15,726 bases of DNA. It comes from Patescibacteria group bacterium. Lineage in GTDB: Bacteria > Patescibacteriota > Microgenomatia > Levybacterales > UBA12049. This document shows positions 6,295 to 12,203 of this stretch, piece by piece. The position numbers and the translations under genes are program-made. The notes under the pieces were generated by a model. It was not told the origin of the DNA. It did no database searches and was given only the letters and a program-made list of their open reading frames with translations. Positions within the stretch are counted from its first letter, which is position 1; every line of letters starts with the position of its first letter. Location: the NCBI GenBank assembly GCA_018900295.1, contig JAHIGH010000035.1, forward strand, positions 1 through 15,726, written 5' to 3'.

Positions 6295-8049
6295 TTATAT
6301 TTTCTTTAAGATTTCTTCTTGAAATTTTATTAAAATTTCAGATACATTAAGTTGTCCGAGATTACCGTCATCTCTATTCATAAGAGTGACTTTATCTATG
6401 GCTATATCCTTATCTCCTATCACAATCCAATAAGGGATTTTATTATTTTTTGCATCTCGAACTTTAGTGCCCAGGTTGATGTCTGCATTATCAAATTCTA
6501 CCCGAATGTTGTTCTTCTTTAGCGTTTCGAAAACTTTTTTTGCATATTCATTATGATTTGTGCGTACAGGAATAATTTTCACTTGCACCGGAGAAAGCCA
6601 AAGAGGAAAGGCGCCTGCGTAATGTTCCATAAGAATTCCCATAAACCTATCAGGTGAGCCAATAAGAGCACGATGAATCATCACAGGAGTTTTTTCTGTC
6701 CCATCTTTGTCGGTATATGTTAATTTAAATCTACTTGGCTGGCTAAAATCAAGTTGAATTGTAGAAATTTGCCACTCTCGTTCAAAAGCGTCAACAGCCA
6801 TTATATCAATTTTGGGCCCATAGAATGCCGCTTCTCCTTCGGCCTCATTGTAAGTGATTTTATTGCCATCTAGCAATTTTTTCATTATTGCTTGAGAGCT
6901 TTCCCATATTTCATCAGTACCTAAATATTTTTCATTATTATTTTGGTCTCTTAAAGACAAACGCATCCAATAACTTATCTTGTATGTTTGCAGAGCTTTT
7001 TGTATTGCTGCAAGAATGTTTGAAATTTCTTCTTCTATTTGTTCTTTACAGCAGAATACATGACCGTCGTCTTGCGCAAAGCAACGCAAGCGAACTAATC
7101 CAGAAAGCTCACCTGGTCTTTCGTCTCTGTAGAGATTGGCAAAATCAGAGTAGCGGATTGGTAGGTCACGGTAGCTTCTTGGTCGAGAAGCGTAAATCTG
7201 AGTGTGCTGTGGACAGTTCATTGGTTTCAAGAAAAAATCTTCTTCACTATATTTTGAATGTACTGTTAACATGTCTTCTTTGTATTTATCATAATGACCA
7301 GAGATTTTAAACAATTCCGCCTTGTTAAAATTTGGTGTATGAACTTCTTCAAAACCCAGTTCTTTATTAAGCTCTCTTGAGAAATTTATTATAGAATTGC
7401 GAATTATGTTACCTTTTGGCGTAAACATTGGCATTCCAGCTCCAATTAAATCTGAAAATACCAACAAATCTTGCTCCTTGGCTATCTTTCGATGGTCTCT
7501 CTTTTTTGCCTCTTCACGCTGATTTATATATTTTTCGAGTTCTTCTTTCGTATTAAACGCTAACCCATAAATTCTCGTAAGCATTTTATTTTTCTCATCT
7601 CCTCGCCAGTATGCTCCTGCGAGACGATCCAATTTAAAACTATCCATTTTAATTTCTCTGGCTGGGTTTTCTACATGTCCACCGCGACATAAGTCGGTAA
7701 ATCCTCCACAAGTATATGTAGTAATTTTTTCTCCACGTTCCGCAATTTCGTTTATCAATTCTGCTTTGTATTCGTTTTTGAAAAATTTTAAAGCCTCGTC
7801 TTTACTTATTTCTTTATGTTCCCATTCTGTCCAGAGCGGTAACTTTTTTCTCATCATATTTTCAATTTTTTGTAAATTTTCATCAGTTACCTTTTCCCCA
7901 CAAAAATCAATATCGTAATAAAAGCCATTTTCCGTGGCTGGTCCAAGAGTAAGCTTGATTTTGTTGAATTTATAGATTTCTCCCACCGACGCTGCAAGTA
8001 AATGCGCTAAAGTGTGCCTCATATTACTCATTTTTTCAGCTTTTTCCAT
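6295..8049 (-). CDS. thrS: threonyl-tRNA synthetase lacking the TGS domain
   Basis: The enzyme charges tRNA-Thr with threonine. The 584-residue product begins directly with the N2 editing domain (HTLAH at 12-16, CRGGH at 121-125). It continues into the class II catalytic core and ends with an HGTP anticodon-binding domain (about 482-580). Motif 2 contains YRDE (307-310). Zinc ligands are Cys279, His330 and His459. FYGPKID lies at 409-415 and the motif 3 Arg is 468. Typical bacterial ThrRS is about 640 residues with an N-terminal TGS domain, which is absent here. The frame stays open upstream to 8202, but I chose the ATG at 8047-8049. The upstream residues look nothing like ThrRS and include the inverted repeat, and an extended -10 box lies 7 nt before this ATG. 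Its stop codon is 8 nt from that of the convergent synthetase-like gene. Confidence 0.95.
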   Translation of the reverse strand: MEKAEKMSNMRHTLAHLLAASVGEIYKFNKIKLTLGPATENGFYYDIDFCGEKVTDENLQKIENMMRKKLPLWTEWEHKEISKDEALKFFKNEYKAELINEIAERGEKITTYTCGGFTDLCRGGHVENPAREIKMDSFKLDRLAGAYWRGDEKNKMLTRIYGLAFNTKEELEKYINQREEAKKRDHRKIAKEQDLLVFSDLIGAGMPMFTPKGNIIRNSIINFSRELNKELGFEEVHTPNFNKAELFKISGHYDKYKEDMLTVHSKYSEEDFFLKPMNCPQHTQIYASRPRSYRDLPIRYSDFANLYRDERPGELSGLVRLRCFAQDDGHVFCCKEQIEEEISNILAAIQKALQTYKISYWMRLSLRDQNNNEKYLGTDEIWESSQAIMKKLLDGNKITYNEAEGEAAFYGPKIDIMAVDAFEREWQISTIQLDFSQPSRFKLTYTDKDGTEKTPVMIHRALIGSPDRFMGILMEHYAGAFPLWLSPVQVKIIPVRTNHNEYAKKVFETLKKNNIRVEFDNADINLGTKVRDAKNNKIPYWIVIGDKDIAIDKVTLMNRDDGNLGQLNVSEILIKFQEEILKKI

Positions 8050-8056
8050 AATTTGT

Positions 8057-8065
8057 ATTATAACA
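8057..8065 (-). promoter_or_regulatory. extended -10 promoter of thrS (TGTTATAAT), leaderless layout
   Basis: On the minus strand TGT precedes a perfect TATAAT, and 7 nt separate it from the thrS ATG, which places the expected transcription start at or next to the start codon. No T-box or other leader can therefore exist from this promoter. No -35 box is evident, as is common for extended -10 promoters. Confidence 0.6.
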
Positions 8066-8100
8066 TACCTTTTTAAAAAAAATCGTAATATACGGCTAGT

Positions 8101-8157
8101 AGCTCGCAAGCAAAAGGTGATATTCCCCCAACCCCAGTCACTTTTTGCTCGCGAGCT
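8101..8157. repeat. 20-bp-arm imperfect inverted repeat between thrS and the ABC operon
   Basis: Arms 8101-8120 and 8138-8157 pair over 18 of 20 positions, around a 17-nt loop rich in C on this strand. The two exceptions are an A-C and a G-T apposition, and each strand can form one wobble pair. Flanking ACGG/CCGT sequences extend the symmetry with a bulge. It lies about 35 bp upstream of the thrS -10 box and about 55 bp upstream of the candidate ABC promoter. An operator, a small mobile repeat and a hairpin RNA are all possible. Confidence 0.6.
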
Positions 8158-8213
8158 TACCGTTCCGGATTTTTTGCAGCGGCTATGGACAAAATAAGTC
8201 AAAAGTGATAGAG

Positions 8214-8222
8214 TGATAGAAT
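8214..8222 (+). promoter_or_regulatory. candidate extended -10 promoter for the ABC operon (TGATAGAAT)
   Basis: TGA-TAGAAT is a TGn-extended -10 box with 5 of 6 matches. It lies about 58 nt upstream of the ATG at 8281 and is preceded by a direct repeat of GTGATAGA (8205-8220). The implied leader is about 50 nt. No clear -35 box was seen, and other AT-rich hexamers nearby are possible. Confidence 0.3.
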
Positions 8223-8280
8223 GCTCTTGTCAATAAATACATTGGCTTTTCGACTTCATTAACTAATTTTTTACAAAAAT

Positions 8281-9282
8281 ATGCAGAACAAAAATGTTTG
8301 GATTATGGTCGGTATTATCGTCATTGCGGTTGCAGGATTTTTTGTATTTCAAAAACGAAAACCGACTGAATTACAACATGTAACTGTTGGAATTCAAACA
8401 TCTCCGGCAATGGCGTTGGTTATGGCCGCAAAGGATAAGGGATTTTTTGAAAAACAAGGTTTGGATGTTGAACTAAAAGAATTTGCCGGAGGCAAAGACG
8501 CTCTTGCCGCATTTTTGGGAGGTTCTCTAGATTTCTCTATCTCCGGTGATGTACCGCCAACTCTTTCAATCTTGGCTGGAAATAAATTTGTTGTTCCGGC
8601 GCAGGTTGTCGGTCGTACAAAAAATGAGGTTCGCGTGGTAGCGAAAAAAGAAGCTGGTTTGGACACTGCCGACAAATTTTTCAAAGCAAAGAAACGCAAA
8701 CTCGCTACTTCAATCGGCGGCGGGCCTGAATTTTTTACTTATGAATTTTTGAACAAATTAGGTATTACAAAAGACCAAATTGAGATAGTCGCTCAAAAAC
8801 CTGGTGATATACCCGCCGCCTTAATTAGCGGGAGCGTTGATGCAATAGCAATTTTTGATCCTTTTGCTTTCATCGCTGAAAAACAACTTGGTGATAAATC
8901 AATTACTTTTACTGATGAAAGCGTATATTCCGAATTGTATGTGATTGAGGCGAAAGAATCCGTCAAGCAAGACTCTGCAATGCTTGAAAAACTTTTAAAA
9001 GGATTGGTTGCCGCAGAAAAATTTGTCAAAGATAATCCAGAAGAGACAAAAACGATAGTGATAAAATATACCAAACTCGATAAAGAAACTGTTGATAAAA
9101 TTTGGAATAGCTTTGATTTCCGAATTGCGCTTACTCCACAATTACTTGAATACTGGAATCGAGAAGCACAGTGGGCTAAAGACAGCGGAAAAGTAAAACC
9201 TGAAACCGTTACACCAAACTTTCGAGATATTATCTTTGAGGCGCCACTCAAAAAAGTTTCTTCTTCCGCTGTCGAATTATGA
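8281..9282 (+). CDS. SsuA/TauA/NMT1-type ABC substrate-binding protein, membrane-anchored
   Basis: This is the extracytoplasmic binding protein of a nitrate/sulfonate/taurine-type importer; the substrate is unknown. In its 333 residues an N-terminal hydrophobic segment (about 6-24) is followed by KRK and then the periplasmic-binding fold. Characteristic features are VGIQTSPAMALVMAAKDKGFFEKQGLDVEL (36-65), GGKDALAAFLGGSLDFSISGD (70-90) and AALISGSVDAIAIFDPFAF in the second lobe. There is no lipobox cysteine, so it is either anchored by an uncleaved signal or cleaved after an AVA-like site near residue 19. No Shine-Dalgarno precedes the ATG. TGA is the stop, which argues for the standard bacterial code. 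The permease begins 6 nt after it, so the three genes form one operon. Confidence 0.88.
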   Translation: MQNKNVWIMVGIIVIAVAGFFVFQKRKPTELQHVTVGIQTSPAMALVMAAKDKGFFEKQGLDVELKEFAGGKDALAAFLGGSLDFSISGDVPPTLSILAGNKFVVPAQVVGRTKNEVRVVAKKEAGLDTADKFFKAKKRKLATSIGGGPEFFTYEFLNKLGITKDQIEIVAQKPGDIPAALISGSVDAIAIFDPFAFIAEKQLGDKSITFTDESVYSELYVIEAKESVKQDSAMLEKLLKGLVAAEKFVKDNPEETKTIVIKYTKLDKETVDKIWNSFDFRIALTPQLLEYWNREAQWAKDSGKVKPETVTPNFRDIIFEAPLKKVSSSAVEL

Positions 9283-9288
9283 TGAACT

Positions 9289-10044
9289 ATGAAAAGATTT
9301 CTATGGTTTATACTTCCAATTATCGTACTCATAACACTATGGGAATTTGTCTCTCGTAGCGGTTTTGTTAATCTGGCACTATTTCCGCCACCGTCCCAAG
9401 TAGCTGTTGCGCTTTGGGAAATGATTACATCTGGAACTTTATTTTCCGACTTGAGAGATAGTTTGTGGCGACTTCTTGCCGGATTATTTCTCGGTTCTGC
9501 TTTTGGCGTAGTTTTTGGATTACTGACCGGCAGGATTAAATCTTTCGCCACTACGCTTACACCAATTATTCAAATTTTGCGTCCTTTACCAGCAGTAGCG
9601 ATTATGCCACTTGTCATTGTTTGGTTTGGTATTGATAACGGCGCAAAAATTTTCTCCATTGCGTTTGCTGTTTTCTTTCCGGTTTGGATAAACGCACACA
9701 TTGGCGCACGACAAATTCCGCAAACGTTTTTATGGAGCGCAAAATTATTTACTAATTCACCTGTCAAAATTTTTCGCGAGGTGGTATTCCCCGCCGCCCT
9801 ACCTTTTATTATTGCGGGCATTCGCACTGGAATTGCTATCGGATTTATCATGGTTTTTATTTCGGAACTTTCCGGCGCGTCAAGCGGCTTGGGATATCGC
9901 ATATCCATTACTTCACTTGCATATCGTATTGACCAAATGATCGCCGCACTTATCGTGCTTGGCGCGTTGGGCGCAATAGCCGACCAACTATTCGCCTTTG
10001 GAACACGCAAGATATTCCCGTGGATTAAATTTTCTTCAAGATGA
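9289..10044 (+). CDS. SsuC/TauC-type ABC transporter permease
   Basis: This 251-residue protein is the membrane-spanning subunit of the importer. It has an N-terminal membrane helix (about 4-20), about five further hydrophobic segments (six in total), and a BPD_transp_1 domain from about residue 60. The cytoplasmic coupling loop (EAA motif) covers about 150-178 (SAKLFTNSPVKIFREVVFPAALPFIIAG) with the conserved Gly at 177. The GIRTGIAIGFIMVFISEL stretch is typical of the nitrate/sulfonate/taurine permease subgroup. It follows the binding-protein gene by 6 nt. Its last bases overlap the ATPase gene by ATGA, indicating translational coupling. Confidence 0.92.
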   Translation: MKRFLWFILPIIVLITLWEFVSRSGFVNLALFPPPSQVAVALWEMITSGTLFSDLRDSLWRLLAGLFLGSAFGVVFGLLTGRIKSFATTLTPIIQILRPLPAVAIMPLVIVWFGIDNGAKIFSIAFAVFFPVWINAHIGARQIPQTFLWSAKLFTNSPVKIFREVVFPAALPFIIAGIRTGIAIGFIMVFISELSGASSGLGYRISITSLAYRIDQMIAALIVLGALGAIADQLFAFGTRKIFPWIKFSSR

Positions 10045-10751
10045 GCAACATTTCAATAAAAAATTTATCGGTTCATTATGATGGCTATTGCGCTCTTAAA
10101 GGTCTTGATTTTGAGGCATGCAAGGGCGAATTTGTTGCTATCGTCGGAAAGTCCGGCAGTGGTAAAACAACTTTTCTGCATGCGCTCGCTCGTCTCGTTG
10201 AATTTTCCGGCGATATTTCAGCACCAAAAAATGTTGGTATGGTATTTCAACACTACGCCGTTTTTCCGTGGTTTACCGCTTCTGAAAATATCGCCTTTGG
10301 TCTGGATAATGAAACGAAAGAAAAGCGAGCGCAAATCGTTAGAAAACATTTGAAGCTCGCAAAACTTGAGGATAAAAAAGACAAATACCCTGCCGAACTT
10401 TCCGGTGGACAGGTTCAGCGTATCGCCCTTGCCCGTTCTCTCGCCCATAATCCCGAAGTGTTGCTCATGGACGAGCCATACGGTGCACTAGACGCTTATA
10501 CGCGAGATAAAATGCAGCAGTGGCTATTGGATATATGGACAACACACAAGAAAACTATCGTGTTTGTAACGCACAATATTGAAGAAGCTATTTTTCTCTC
10601 GGATAGGATTTTAGTTTTGAACGATAAAAAATTTGTTGGCGAATATAAGATATCATTTGCAAGACCTCGTAATGAGAGTATTAAATTTTCACCAGAGTTT
10701 AACAAATTGAGACAACAAATCTTTGAATCCTTGAATCATAGTAATAATTAG
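10041..10751 (+). CDS. SsuB/TauB-type ABC transporter ATP-binding protein
   Basis: This is the cytoplasmic ATPase subunit energising the importer, 236 residues. It has Walker A GKSGSGKT (36-43), Q-loop Gln70 (VFQHYAVFPW), signature LSGGQ (120-124), Walker B LLMDEP (141-146), D-loop GALD (148-151) and switch His178. The sequence resembles the nitrate/sulfonate/taurine ATPase group (note MDEPYGALDAYTR). It begins inside the permease stop codon (ATGA overlap). Its stop at 10749-10751 abuts an insertion-sequence relic on the other strand, which may mark the insertion boundary and could have supplied the last codons. The C-terminus is nevertheless of normal length. Confidence 0.94.
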   Translation: MSNISIKNLSVHYDGYCALKGLDFEACKGEFVAIVGKSGSGKTTFLHALARLVEFSGDISAPKNVGMVFQHYAVFPWFTASENIAFGLDNETKEKRAQIVRKHLKLAKLEDKKDKYPAELSGGQVQRIALARSLAHNPEVLLMDEPYGALDAYTRDKMQQWLLDIWTTHKKTIVFVTHNIEEAIFLSDRILVLNDKKFVGEYKISFARPRNESIKFSPEFNKLRQQIFESLNHSNN

Positions 10752-10929
10752 CCACCGCCAAAAGCGCAAGTTTTTGCGGCGCCATCTTCAGAGCAGAATG
10801 GATTCTTTTGTTGTTGTATAGCCAGATGATCTGGTAGATGGCAAGTACCAGCTCTGTCAGGGTCTTGAATCGTGAAGAATCTTTGAGGTCCACCTCGAAC
10901 TTGTCATAGAACTATTCCTGGTATCCGTT
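10750..10929 (-). pseudogene. IS3-type transposase C-terminal relic with in-frame amber codon
   Basis: Read on the minus strand the segment gives NGYQE, a TAG, then FYDKFEVDLKDSSRFKTLTE and IYQIIWLYNNKRIHSALKMAPQ. That is the C-terminal end of an rve/DDE transposase, where NGYQESFYDKF would be expected. The TAG at 10912-10914 sits where a serine codon (for example TCG) is usual, so a single base change could have caused it. Only about 60 codons of homology remain and no catalytic residues are left. The frame runs on to a stop at 10699 inside the opposite-strand ABC ATPase gene, but the homology ends near 10750. It differs from the transposase at the left window edge. Confidence 0.7.
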
Positions 10930-11313
10930 CCCCCAATCCACACCAACTCCCGCCTTGGACCCCACAATAACATCTACGCCTGCAAATCAAGCGTCTGTAT
11001 CGATGCTTACAGCTTTAATTACTCCACCACTTCAGCCTTCGAAGTCTACAAGTACCCCGCCACACCATTAATACAGCCAACAATTACCTCTGGAAATAAT
11101 GAGGCTATTATAGTCAGTAACGGAAATAGTGCGCTTATAAATGATCCTAAAAACGAAGTAATATATTCTACATCAACTCCTGTGCCTGGAAATACTGCTC
11201 CTATAGTAAATCAAATAATTACATCACCAACCTCGGCTCCGCTAGGCGCATATGCCGAGGTTAAAGTTTGCAAAGTAGGCCAAACTTATCCACTATTAAA
11301 TTCGCCCTCTTAA
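10930..11313 (+). pseudogene. 3' fragment of a secreted or surface-type protein gene, start lost
   Basis: A plus-strand frame is open from the insertion-sequence boundary to TAA at 11311-11313, about 127 codons, with no usable ATG. The first part contains GPHNNIYACKSSVCIDAYSF, a closely spaced Cys pair (C-x4-C) of the kind seen in extracytoplasmic domains. The rest is Ser/Thr/Pro/Asn-rich (for example YSTSTPVPGNTAPIVNQ), like a linker or wall-associated tail, with one more Cys near the end. No family was recognised. The lack of a start and the position against the transposase relic suggest a gene beheaded by insertion and deletion. The function is unknown. It could also be a chance open frame, but the composition argues against that. 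Confidence 0.5.
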
Positions 11314-11404
11314 CGTTGTGTAGTCATTAAACGATTGTTATTTTAAAATGAGATCCCAGTTGTGATAATCCTAATACTAGAGATGGAAACAAAAATTATC
11401 AAGC

Positions 11405-12074
11405 TTAAAAGAAAGCTAGCCTCAATTCCTCAGAATACGAGGGGGAGATGTCAAGCGCCCGTTTTGCCAACTGCTGGCCTTTAATATCCTGCATATCAAA
11501 ATCGAAATTATCAGGAATAACCCGGTCGGAATACGTAATAGTTTCAATCGGCTGCAGTGGCTGTTGGTTGGCTAAATGCTGGAAAAGCGAAAGGAGAGAC
11601 TTAACCGGATAAACAGCAATACCACTGACAATCGCTGCTTCTTTTGCGTTTGCCTCAGGAACAAAGAGTCGTTTTATGCCTTTCTCTTTGGCCATTAGTG
11701 CCTTAAGCAACACTCCGGTAATTGGACGCACACGTCCGTCCAGGGATAATTCACCTGCAAAAAGGCTGTCTTCTATGTTTACTTGCAATTGTCCCGACGC
11801 GATCAGCATTCCTATGGCAATTGGCAGGTCATAGGCGGGTCCTTCCTTTGGCAAATCCGCTGGCGCGAGATTTACAGTTATCCGCCGTGCCGGAAAATCC
11901 GCCCCGCTGTTTCGAAGCGCCGACCGCACCCGTTCCTTCGCCTCGTCAACCGCCTTATCGGGAAGCCCCACTATAAAAAAAATTCGGCAATCCCTGTGAC
12001 GCGATATCCACCTCCACCTCCACAGGAACCGCGCTTAACCCGACAACAGCAGCAGAAAGCACATGAGCTAGCAT
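11405..12074 (-). pseudogene. truncated and frameshifted second copy of comM
   Basis: The 5' half of comM is duplicated here, closely matching the intact copy in both DNA and protein. It starts at ATG 12072-12074 (MLAHVLSAAVVGLSAVPVEV). A run of 8 A (plus strand, about 11975-11982) replaces the 7 of the intact gene, shifting the frame after GLPNFF. An in-frame reading resumes as GLPDKAVDEAKERV through QQLAKRALDI and then diverges into an unrelated tail ending at 11405. The Walker motifs and C-terminal domain are missing, so no ATPase can be made. The extended -10 box (12083-12091) is still 8 nt from the start codon. High protein similarity up to the break suggests recent decay. If the poly-A count is an assembly error, it would still be a truncated N-terminal fragment. 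Confidence 0.88.
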
Positions 12075-12122
12075 ATCTATCTATCATAGCAAATTTTAAT
12101 ACAATTATATTTTCAAAAATCA

Positions 12123-12196
12123 CTTTACAACATACTTTACAACTCAATCTACACGCTTTACAACTACTTGACAACTTAATCTCTATACTTTACAAT
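12123..12196. repeat. five phased copies of CTTKACAAY upstream of the GHKL gene
   Basis: Copies lie at 12123-12131, 12135-12143, 12156-12164, 12167-12175 (CTTGACAAC) and 12188-12196 (CTTTACAAT). Starts are 12, 21, 11 and 21 bp apart, close to one or two helical turns, so the repeats would face the same side of the DNA. The last two copies contain the -35 and -10 hexamers of the downstream promoter. A regulator binding site is plausible. Repeated promoter-like hexamers are the simpler alternative. Confidence 0.55.
12168..12196 (+). promoter_or_regulatory. consensus promoter TTGACA-N17-TACAAT, leaderless for the GHKL gene
   Basis: TTGACA (12168-12173) is a perfect -35 and TACAAT (12191-12196) a 5-of-6 -10 box, with an ideal 17-bp spacer. 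The ATG follows 7 nt after the -10, so transcription should start at or one base before it. This is the best promoter in the window and the strongest case for a leaderless mRNA. Confidence 0.75.
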
Positions 12197-12203
12197 ATAT
12201 TAC

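Noticed and set aside
8101..8157. Inverted repeat considered as a T-box or intrinsic terminator
   Set aside because: It lies upstream of the thrS promoter, not in its leader. No T-box consensus is present, and the genes on both sides diverge from it, so nothing obvious is terminated.
8050..8202. Upstream extension of thrS to an ATG at 8202 (51 extra residues)
   Set aside because: The extra residues are not TGS-like, run through the inverted repeat and the -10 box, and have no support as coding. The ATG at 8049 matches the editing-domain start.
8793..9551. 252-aa minus-strand frame across the binding-protein and permease genes
   Set aside because: It is a shadow of two well-supported plus-strand genes of one operon, Ser/Thr-rich with no recognisable motif.
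12123..12196. Repeat array considered as a replication origin (iterons) or CRISPR
   Set aside because: Units are only 9 bp and imperfect with no DnaA boxes recognised, and there are no 20-40 bp spacers. Overlap with promoter hexamers makes a regulatory or coincidental promoter explanation better.
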